Positions 1-5,821 of a stretch of DNA of 24,087 bases are shown here, piece after piece. A program made the translations under genes and the position numbers. The stretch comes from JAKBCQ01 sp021807585. GTDB taxonomy: Bacteria; Planctomycetota; Planctomycetia; Isosphaerales; Isosphaeraceae. Each line of letters opens with the position of its first letter. Position 1 is the first letter of the stretch. A model generated the notes under the pieces. It saw nothing but the letters and a program-made list of their open reading frames with translations, did not search any database and was not told the DNA's origin. The stretch is taken from contig DAHWFG010000327.1 of the NCBI GenBank assembly GCA_027325115.1, positions 1-24,087 on the forward strand, in the 5' to 3' direction.

Positions 1-2
1 GC

Positions 3-431
3 GAAATCGTGGGATCGACGATTCACTACCGAGTGAGCATGACGCTCGACGACAACGATCCCACGACGGGCAGGATCGTCTTTCGATCGTCCGAAGGGGT
101 TGAAGATTCGGTTCTCGTGACGGGTGAGATCCATCGCCCAGTGATCGTCACGCCGCCGATCGTTTACCTTCACTCCAAGGACGACGACGATACGACGCTC
201 GTCGGTCATGTGATCGTCTCGCTCACCGACGACGACGACCTGGGTGAACTGCGAGCTCAAGCCGACGACATAGTTCGATTCGTCGAAATGAATCGATCGA
301 ATCGTCGCAGGCGGTTTTTGACCGTGAAGGTCAAACGCGACGCGATCAAGGAGGGGGAACGATTGAAAAGGATTTTCCGCTATTCCAAACTCGACCGCGA
401 CCTTTCGGTCGAACTCGTTCGCAACCGTTAG
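3..431 (+). CDS. C-terminal part of a DUF1573-like beta-sandwich protein (5' end outside window)
   Basis: The reading frame is open to the window edge (codons for E-I precede the GTG at 9), so this is probably the tail of a longer gene and not a 140-residue protein. The visible part alternates short beta strands with acidic turns and contains a G-R-I-V-F ... V-L-V-T-G-E-I-H-R-P ... V-T-P-P-I-V-Y-L pattern. That resembles the strand layout at the end of DUF1573/ASH-like domains, common in planctomycete periplasmic proteins. Acidic runs (DDDD) occur twice. The last residues (LDRDLSVELVRNR) are echoed by a non-coding relic at 2226-2257. The family call is by pattern only; the stop and the frame are certain. 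Confidence 0.5.
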   Translation, partial: EIVGSTIHYRVSMTLDDNDPTTGRIVFRSSEGVEDSVLVTGEIHRPVIVTPPIVYLHSKDDDDTTLVGHVIVSLTDDDDLGELRAQADDIVRFVEMNRSNRRRRFLTVKVKRDAIKEGERLKRIFRYSKLDRDLSVELVRNR

Positions 432-489
432 ATTCCATCGTTTTCGATTGTCGCTCGATTCTGAGTTTTCGATCACAAGGAGCTTTCCG

Positions 490-894
490 ATGTTGAAGAT
501 CAAATCGTACGTCGCGATTTTCCTCCTCGTCTTCGCCGTCGTCGCGTTCACTCCGCCGATTTTCCAATCGCAGGTGAACGGACAAAACACGGGTCAGATG
601 TCTCCGGCTTCTTGCACCGAGACGAGTTGCACTGGTTGCATCGTCATGGTCGCCAACGGAGCATGCCTCGCCGAACAATTCACCGGTACTAATACCTTCA
701 CAACCTGTGTTTACGGCGAGAATTCTAATGACTGTGATCAGAATGGATTGATGGATATAACATGCGACTCCGGCACTATATGGAATTGTAATGGAATCTA
801 TCAAGGAGGATGCGTCTTTGACAACTGCAACTGTACATCCAAAAATGGGGTGACTATGATGGACGCTACAAAAGCCGCCGATTGCGCGACTTGA
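490..894 (+). CDS. Secreted 12-cysteine protein, paralogue 1
   Basis: Unrecognised family, 134 aa. The start at 490 follows AAGGAG at 477-482, which the second paralogue shares; a longer frame opens at 448 but has no ribosome binding site. Residues about 1-31 form a signal peptide (K-K charged start, hydrophobic core, likely cleavage near V-N-G/Q). The mature part has 12 cysteines with inter-cysteine spacings of 4, 2, 8, 13, 8, 9, 7, 7, 4, 1 and 16 residues, and little else conserved. An exported, disulfide-rich extracellular or periplasmic protein is the natural inference; no enzymatic motif is visible. Codon use from about 690 to 840 is markedly more AT-rich than in neighbouring genes. It is followed after 50 nt by a membrane protein gene, and the same pair recurs at 2284-3833. 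There is no double-glycine leader and no peptide-modification gene nearby, so a bacteriocin reading is not supported. Confidence 0.85.
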   Translation: MLKIKSYVAIFLLVFAVVAFTPPIFQSQVNGQNTGQMSPASCTETSCTGCIVMVANGACLAEQFTGTNTFTTCVYGENSNDCDQNGLMDITCDSGTIWNCNGIYQGGCVFDNCNCTSKNGVTMMDATKAADCAT

Positions 895-944
895 GTTGAA
901 CAAGCTTGTCTTATAAACGATCTCTTCATTAAGGGGTTCTTATT

Positions 945-2114
945 ATGTCGATCGGCGATCTGATCTTTCTATCCATCGTGACGATCTTGGCGGCGTTTTT
1001 CGGGATTTTCCATTCCGATAATTCGAATGGACCCCTTTCGCCGATCATCTCCGACTCAACCGGATCGAAGAGTCTTCCGACTGTCGACGAGGTCGTCACG
1101 AACATTAGGAACAACGAAAGTTTCTATACGAACATTCATTTTCATTATCGCTGCTCAATGCGGTTGGAAAAGAACTCGACCTTTCGTCAATTCCCCCAAG
1201 TATTGGATCGTTTCGTGCAAGATATTGATTTCGTACGAGTGAATGCGTTATTCAGAACCGTGAAACGAAGGGAATCGGTATCGGTAACCGATATACCTTC
1301 GCATTACGAAGAGCTCTCGGCTTACGATGGTGAAACGATTTTTAGAAAGTTCGGTAATAAATCCATCAACATCGTTCTCAACGCCCCCGTGGAGACCGAT
1401 TATTATTATCCGCATGCGATTTTGGGTAAGGAGAAATTTCTGATGAACCATCCGCTTTCCGATGTCATCACGGGAGGCGATTCGATGAAAAAATATCCAG
1501 AAACCAAGCAATTTCATTTTTCGGCGAAAGTCGTCGGATTCGAGAGAATCGGCGATGAACCGTGTCTGAAAGTCATCGTCGATATCAAAAATAAGTATAA
1601 GAGCGGCAAGGTCGACATCGAATATCGCAATATCTGGCTTGCGACCGAGAAAAATTACCTACCGGTCAAGATCGTCGCTTATGACAACAACATGGGAAAC
1701 TTAATCGTCTGCGAGGCTGAGGTCGAGCGATTCGTCGAACTCGATCACGGAATATGGATTCCGGTCAAAATGACGTCGAAAGGATATGACGAAACCGCTT
1801 TCTATCAAAATAAGACATATCAATTGAATGATACTTATATCGCTGAGATCACCGACGCCTCTCTCAATCCCAAGATTTCGCCCGATACTTTTCATGAAAA
1901 CCGCATCCCGGATGGAGCGAAGGTGCATAAAGTGAAGAACGGTCATATCATCGAGACATATATCAAAGGGATTACCAAAACGAAACCGGTGAAAGTCGAT
2001 CGTGCAAGAAAGAGTAAGACATCGATCTTTATGATTCTGTTTGGATTCGGAGTTTTCTTAATCATCATCGTCGCGATCGTTCGCTCGGTTCGATTCAAAC
2101 GACTTGCTTCATGA
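945..2114 (+). CDS. Membrane-anchored protein of cassette, paralogue 1 (possibly LolA-like fold)
   Basis: 389 aa, not a family I can name. The start at 945 is supported by AAGGGG at 931-936. Residues about 5-21 are a hydrophobic signal or anchor segment, and residues about 359-381 a second hydrophobic span followed by a basic tail ending R-L-A-S, so the bulk probably lies outside the cytoplasm. The middle is beta-rich, with blocks such as VVGFERIGDEPCLKVIVDI, LATEKNYLPVKIVAYD and HGIWIPVKM. 'Residue-x-LPV' and 'G-x-W-x-P' blocks of this sort occur in LolA/LolB-type lipoprotein-binding folds of planctomycete proteins, so a LolA-like domain is possible but unproven. It pairs with the 12-cysteine gene upstream and has a full-length paralogue at 2739-3833. 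The N-terminal half is AT-rich compared with the window. Confidence 0.8.
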   Translation: MSIGDLIFLSIVTILAAFFGIFHSDNSNGPLSPIISDSTGSKSLPTVDEVVTNIRNNESFYTNIHFHYRCSMRLEKNSTFRQFPQVLDRFVQDIDFVRVNALFRTVKRRESVSVTDIPSHYEELSAYDGETIFRKFGNKSINIVLNAPVETDYYYPHAILGKEKFLMNHPLSDVITGGDSMKKYPETKQFHFSAKVVGFERIGDEPCLKVIVDIKNKYKSGKVDIEYRNIWLATEKNYLPVKIVAYDNNMGNLIVCEAEVERFVELDHGIWIPVKMTSKGYDETAFYQNKTYQLNDTYIAEITDASLNPKISPDTFHENRIPDGAKVHKVKNGHIIETYIKGITKTKPVKVDRARKSKTSIFMILFGFGVFLIIIVAIVRSVRFKRLAS

Positions 2115-2144
2115 TCCATCATCCAACTCACAGGAGTATTCCGT

Positions 2145-2207
2145 ATGCTCAGTGAAATGATCGAGATCCAACGCGATTTCATTCGATCAACCGATCGCAT
2201 CCAATAA
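2145..2207 (+). CDS. Possible 20-residue ORF or decayed start of a third cassette copy
   Basis: ATG at 2145 is preceded by CAGGAG (2131-2136) at good spacing and opens a 20-codon frame (M-L-S-E-M-I-E-I-Q..., stop TAA at 2205-2207) that is rich in charged residues and has no signal peptide. The start context ACAGGAGTATTCCGTATG closely resembles the start context of the second 12-cysteine gene (ACAAGGAGCATTCCGATG). This may be a real micro-ORF or leader, or a relic of another duplicated start site. There is no evidence of function. Confidence 0.25.
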   Translation: MLSEMIEIQRDFIRSTDRIQ

Positions 2208-2283
2208 TCTCGCGGCAATCCCCGGCTCGACCTTTACCTTTCGGTCGAACTGATTCGGTTTTTCAACCACAAGGAGCATTCCG

Positions 2284-2691
2284 ATGTTGAAGCGTAATCT
2301 CAAGACGATCTCGATCTTGGCGATCGTCATTCTTTCGGTTTTCTCGTCGTCGTTCCTCAACTCCATGGTATTCGGTCAGATTACCGGAACGATGTCGTAC
2401 GCTGTGTGCGTCAACGCGTCGTGCGACGACTGCCTTGTTTTCGTATCAGAAGGGTATTGTACCGCAATGCAAGTGTCTGGAAATTTCAGCTTCGCGGCAT
2501 GTGTTCAAGAGCAAGCGGGTTCGGACTGTATACAAGACGGCTATCCTCAATCGCCGTGCGGAGGAGGAACCGCCTGGGATTGCAATCATTCCTATCCATT
2601 TGGAGATTGTACTTTCGAGGCGTGCCATTGCGGGTCGTCGGGAGGGGTCACGGCGGGTCCGAACTCGTCGTACGGATCATGCTCGGAGTAA
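2284..2691 (+). CDS. Secreted 12-cysteine protein, paralogue 2
   Basis: 135 aa, paralogue of the protein encoded at 490-894. The start is fixed by AAGGAG at 2271-2276 and by the same M-L-K opening. A signal peptide covers residues about 1-32, ending V-F-G/Q, with the following Q-x-T-G-x-M-S shared with copy 1. The 12 cysteines are spaced 4, 2, 8, 13, 8, 9, 7, 8, 4, 1 and 16: identical to copy 1 except for one added residue between cysteines 8 and 9. Non-cysteine positions are mostly different, apart from short islands such as S-C-x-x-C and W-x-C-N. That is the signature of a disulfide-defined fold under constraint, with a rapidly changing surface. It lies 47 nt before its membrane-protein partner. 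The function is unknown; export is inferred from the signal peptide. Confidence 0.85.
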   Translation: MLKRNLKTISILAIVILSVFSSSFLNSMVFGQITGTMSYAVCVNASCDDCLVFVSEGYCTAMQVSGNFSFAACVQEQAGSDCIQDGYPQSPCGGGTAWDCNHSYPFGDCTFEACHCGSSGGVTAGPNSSYGSCSE

Positions 2692-2738
2692 AAATCGACA
2701 AACAGATCGATCGAACTTATGATAAAGGATGGACGAAC

Positions 2739-3833
2739 ATGATTTTTCTTCTCGCCTTGGCGTCAAAGCTCTTGATCGTCGGCGACGTCGTTCCGACTCC
2801 GAGCCTGCGCGAAGTCGTCGAATGCGTACGATCGAACGAAGTATTATATAAAAATATTAAATATGATTATATTGATGTTTATATATTAGACGAGCGTTCG
2901 GCCGCGATGAAAATCCCGATTGTTTTAAAGTCTTATACTAAAAAAATGAACTATTACCAGAAAGATCGATCGGTGCGTTGGATTGAACATAATAATTCGA
3001 TCGGCGTGAAGGGGGATTCATCGAATCGATCGTTTGAAACGATCTCGGACGGGTCGCACGTGTTCAAAATCGCCAATGAGACTCACGTCAATCTTGTCGA
3101 CGACCCTCCCGGGCCAAGGGATTATTGGCACGTCCATTCGCTCTTGGGGAAAGACAAACTCTTTTTGGATTTTCCCCTATCGGAATATATCCAGGGAGGC
3201 GCCGAACTGAAAAAATATAAACGACTGATGAATCTCGATGTCGAATCCAAAGTTCTGGGAATCGAAAAGATCGACGACGAAACGTGCGTGAAGGTTCTGG
3301 TCGAGATCACCGATCGTTATCCGAACGATCGTGTCGAGTGGGATCGAGCGACGTTGTGGCTGGCGATCGCCAAGAATTATCTTCCGGTTCGATTCGAGGC
3401 GCGCGCGTCGAGGGTGGGAGGCGAATTGACTTGCGAAGGACGCGTCGAAAAATTCGATCAAATTGATCAAGGCGTTTGGTTTCCCGTCAAAATGGTCGTT
3501 TTGACGCACGACGAGTTCGCCTATCGCAAATCGCATCAATGTCCCGTCGTCGGCGAACAGCGCATAGAACTTACCAACGTCGAACTCAATCCGCGGTTTC
3601 CCGATCACATTTTTGAAGATCGGAAAATTCCGATCGGATCGGTCGTTTATAAATTAAAGAATCAAAACATTATTGAGAAATACAGAAACGGCTTGAATAA
3701 AACCAAACCGATCCCGAAGCGTCGATCGGTCTCTTTGTGGACGATCGGCTATTGGATCTCCGCCGCGATCGTCGTCTTGATCGTCGTCGTTTCAATCGTG
3801 CGCTATCGACGCGGCGCACGACTCGCGTCATAA
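2739..3833 (+). CDS. Membrane-anchored protein of cassette, paralogue 2
   Basis: 364 aa. I chose ATG 2739 because AAAGGA (2724-2729) sits at good spacing and a hydrophobic segment (MIFLLALASKLLIV) follows directly, as in paralogue 1. The frame is open further upstream, but that part only shadows the 12-cysteine gene. An alternative ATG at 2679 would overlap that gene by 13 nt. Alignment with the 945-2114 product runs from P-S-L-R-E-V-V to the last residues: shared blocks include L-L-G-K-D/E-K, F/H-P-L-S, K-N-Y-L-P-V, G-V/I-W-F/I-P-V-K-M and N-K-T-K-P. A C-terminal hydrophobic span (about residues 333-355) is followed by a basic tail again ending R-L-A-S. Codons around 2840-2960 are strikingly AT-rich. 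Function unknown; a LolA-like ligand-binding fold is a guess from pattern. Confidence 0.8.
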   Translation: MIFLLALASKLLIVGDVVPTPSLREVVECVRSNEVLYKNIKYDYIDVYILDERSAAMKIPIVLKSYTKKMNYYQKDRSVRWIEHNNSIGVKGDSSNRSFETISDGSHVFKIANETHVNLVDDPPGPRDYWHVHSLLGKDKLFLDFPLSEYIQGGAELKKYKRLMNLDVESKVLGIEKIDDETCVKVLVEITDRYPNDRVEWDRATLWLAIAKNYLPVRFEARASRVGGELTCEGRVEKFDQIDQGVWFPVKMVVLTHDEFAYRKSHQCPVVGEQRIELTNVELNPRFPDHIFEDRKIPIGSVVYKLKNQNIIEKYRNGLNKTKPIPKRRSVSLWTIGYWISAAIVVLIVVVSIVRYRRGARLAS

Positions 3834-3887
3834 TTGATGTTTCGTCGTTCGCGGATTCCACCTGATCGTTTCTCGATCGAGGTTCTT

Positions 3888-4988
3888 ATGATCCACGCTC
3901 GCCATCGCCAAGGCTTACGCCCGGCTTTCACGCTCATCGAGCTGCTCGTCGTCGTCGCGATCATCGCGCTCTTGATCGGCCTGCTCCTTCCCGCGGCGCA
4001 AAACGCCAGGGAATCGGCGCGGCGCGCCCAATGCGTCAACAACCTTAAACAGATCGCGCTCGCCGTTCAAAGCTACCACGGCGATTGGAACTGCCTGCCG
4101 CTCGGCGAAATGCCGGGCTACCTTTCGCCTCACGTCGCGATTCTACCGTATCTTGATCAACGGAATATCTACAATTCGATCAACTTTATCGTCCTCAACA
4201 TTCCCGGCTACGGCCCCGCGGGGCGCGCTCCCGCTTGGATGTACGCGGTTTCGCAAACCGCGGGAGAAACCAGGGTCGATACGTTCCTTTGTCCGTCCGA
4301 GATCTACGCCGATCGCGCGCTTCCCGAATGGACCGACGAACATCTCGAATTTTGGCCGACGAATTACGCGTGGAACGCGGGAACGTGGTGGCCTTACGCC
4401 AAACGGTGGGACGGTCTTTTCGGCCGCACGCTCAGCGACGATCCCAAACATCCCGCTCCCCCCGACCCGCCGATCGGACTGATCCGGTTCGCTTCGGTCG
4501 TCGACGGTTTGAGCATGACGCTCCTTGTTTCGGAGGTCGCCGCGGGTCCGCTAGGACCGCAGTCCGAGCTGAGCCGCACGCGCTATTCCGAGTGTTATCA
4601 GGTCGGCCCGATCGGCCCGACGACCTCGCTCGCGAACGCGGTTTCGATGTGCGAGGGGGTCGATTGGCGGACGGGGCCGCTCCCGTTCGGCTACTGGCGG
4701 TTCAAGGGTTATCCGTGGATGGAAGGGACGTTGTGGCGGAACTGGTTCAACACCGCGAGGCCCCCCAACCGAACGTGCTGCGTCGACGGTTCGCTCTTCA
4801 ACGGGCCGACGCGCGACCGAAACTGGTGGTTCATGCTCAAACCCGCGTCGTCGTACCACCCCGCCGCGGTCAACGCGGCTATGGCCGACGGAAGCGTGAG
4901 AACGATCAAACAAACGATTGATCCTCACATCTGGATGAGTTTAAGCACGCGCGACGGTCGCGAGGTCGTCTCGGGGGATTCGTTCTAA
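3888..4988 (+). CDS. DUF1559 family pseudopilin-like protein (long form)
   Basis: 366 aa. ATG 3888 follows GAGG (3879-3882) at short spacing and places the type IV pilin-like signal R-P-A-F-T-L-I-E-L-L close to the N-terminus; the frame opens earlier at 3834, but without a ribosome binding site. The signal is followed by a hydrophobic helix (VVVAIIALLIGLLLPA) and the family-typical ARRAQCVNNLKQIALAVQSYH. The C-terminus has the DUF1559 hallmark S-Y-H-P-A-A-V-N-A-A-M-A-D-G-S-V-R, then W-x-x-L-S-T-R-D-G-x-E-V-V-S-G-D-x-F. Cleavage and methylation by a prepilin peptidase and insertion in a cell-envelope filament or matrix are inferred from the family; the true role of DUF1559 proteins is not established. 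The residue before F is Ala where Gly is more usual. It follows the cassette by 54 nt and precedes a second family member. Confidence 0.93.
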   Translation: MIHARHRQGLRPAFTLIELLVVVAIIALLIGLLLPAAQNARESARRAQCVNNLKQIALAVQSYHGDWNCLPLGEMPGYLSPHVAILPYLDQRNIYNSINFIVLNIPGYGPAGRAPAWMYAVSQTAGETRVDTFLCPSEIYADRALPEWTDEHLEFWPTNYAWNAGTWWPYAKRWDGLFGRTLSDDPKHPAPPDPPIGLIRFASVVDGLSMTLLVSEVAAGPLGPQSELSRTRYSECYQVGPIGPTTSLANAVSMCEGVDWRTGPLPFGYWRFKGYPWMEGTLWRNWFNTARPPNRTCCVDGSLFNGPTRDRNWWFMLKPASSYHPAAVNAAMADGSVRTIKQTIDPHIWMSLSTRDGREVVSGDSF

Positions 4989-5042
4989 TTGATCCACAAC
5001 AGTTTATGTATCGTACATCAATCTTTAAGGTGATTCATCTCC

Positions 5043-5801
5043 ATGATTCGTCAATCCATCGCGGGCCGGCGAGCCGACGACCGCGTCGAATCGGGGCGAT
5101 CGACTCGCGGGGTGACGCTCGTCGAGGTTTTGGTGGTGATCGCGATCGTCGGAATCTTGGCGGCGCTTTTGATCCCCGCGGTTCAGCGGTCGCGCGAGGC
5201 GGCGTCTCGAACCATGTGCGCCAATAATTATAAGCAAGTAGGGATTGCGTTGATTCGTTTTCACGATACGAACCTCGCGTTGCCTCCGGCGTCGCTCTCC
5301 TCGCCGGGGCCCGCGAAAGCTTCGTGGCGGGTCGCGATTCTGCCGTATCTCGAACAAAACAACTTGTATGAACAATTTGCGATCAACGAGCCCGTGAACT
5401 CGCCGACAAACTTGAAGGCGGCGTTGATCACGCCCAAGGTTTATGAATGTCCGAGCGGGTCGCTCGCCGCGCCCGGGACGACATATCATCAGGCTTTGGT
5501 GGGAAAGAATTCGGCGTTATCGGATTCGCGGGGAACTCGGTTCGCCACGTTTTTGAAGGGGGTTTCGGGGACGATTTTGACCTCGGAATCGAAGACGAGC
5601 TTGGGGTGGGCGAGTTCGGGGGATCTTTCGTTCGGGACGGACGCGGCGAGTTTGCTGCCGAATCTCGGGGGTTATCCGCACGCGTACGGGTTTCATGCGC
5701 TTTTCGGCGACGGATCGGTGCGGTTCGTCCAGTCGACGATCGCCGCCGACGAGTTTCGCGGAATGGCGTCGAAGACGGGAAGCGAGACGAGTTCGCGCTG
5801 A
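5043..5801 (+). CDS. DUF1559 family pseudopilin-like protein (short form)
   Basis: 252 aa. The start at 5043 follows AAGGTGA (5027-5033). After a charged leader of about 21 residues comes the pilin-like signal R-G-V-T-L-V-E-V-L with hydrophobic helix VVIAIVGILAALLIPAVQ, then a divergent form of the family block (R-T-M-C-A-N-N-Y-K-Q). The C-terminal H-A-L-F-G-D-G-S-V-R-F-V block identifies DUF1559, but the long variable middle domain of the upstream gene is largely missing, making this a minor-pseudopilin-sized protein. Probably exported and processed like its neighbour. It is 54 nt downstream of the long form and 20 nt upstream of the fused glycosyltransferase gene, suggesting co-transcription. 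Confidence 0.92.
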   Translation: MIRQSIAGRRADDRVESGRSTRGVTLVEVLVVIAIVGILAALLIPAVQRSREAASRTMCANNYKQVGIALIRFHDTNLALPPASLSSPGPAKASWRVAILPYLEQNNLYEQFAINEPVNSPTNLKAALITPKVYECPSGSLAAPGTTYHQALVGKNSALSDSRGTRFATFLKGVSGTILTSESKTSLGWASSGDLSFGTDAASLLPNLGGYPHAYGFHALFGDGSVRFVQSTIAADEFRGMASKTGSETSSR

Positions 5802-5821
5802 TAGAACCGAGGGAAAACGTC

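Larger units (their letters stand above)
390..2114 (+). repeat. Tandem duplication unit, copy 1
   Basis: Copy 1 of an approximately 1.6-1.7 kb direct duplication. It comprises the last 11 codons of the upstream gene, the spacer with the ribosome binding site CACAAGGAG, the 12-cysteine protein gene and the membrane protein gene. Nucleotide identity is high only at the left edge (27 of 32 positions between 390-421 and 2226-2257) and at the gene starts. Within the genes the relationship shows mainly at protein level, so the duplication is old. Confidence 0.7.
2226..3833 (+). repeat. Tandem duplication unit, copy 2
   Basis: Copy 2 starts with a 32-nt non-coding relic (2226-2257) that matches the 3' end of the upstream DUF1573-like gene at 27 of 32 positions. 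In the same frame it still reads L-D-L-Y-L-S-V-E-L-I-R, against L-D-R-D-L-S-V-E-L-V-R in the intact gene. It then carries the CACAAGGAG ribosome binding site, the second 12-cysteine gene and the second membrane protein gene. The spacer between relic and start codon is about 40 nt shorter than in copy 1. Confidence 0.7.

Noticed and set aside
490..2691. Bacteriocin or RiPP precursor interpretation of the 12-cysteine proteins
   Set aside because: They have Sec-type signal peptides and about 100-residue mature parts, with no double-glycine leader and no modification or ABC export genes nearby.
2406..2738. N-terminal extension of the second membrane protein
   Set aside because: It overlaps the 12-cysteine gene in another frame, has an Arg-rich shadow composition and lacks a ribosome binding site; ATG 2739 with AAAGGA matches the paralogue.
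5447..5821. N-terminal extension of the fused glycosyltransferase
   Set aside because: It is the alternative frame of the DUF1559 gene; the GT2 domain begins shortly after GTG 5822, which has a ribosome binding site.
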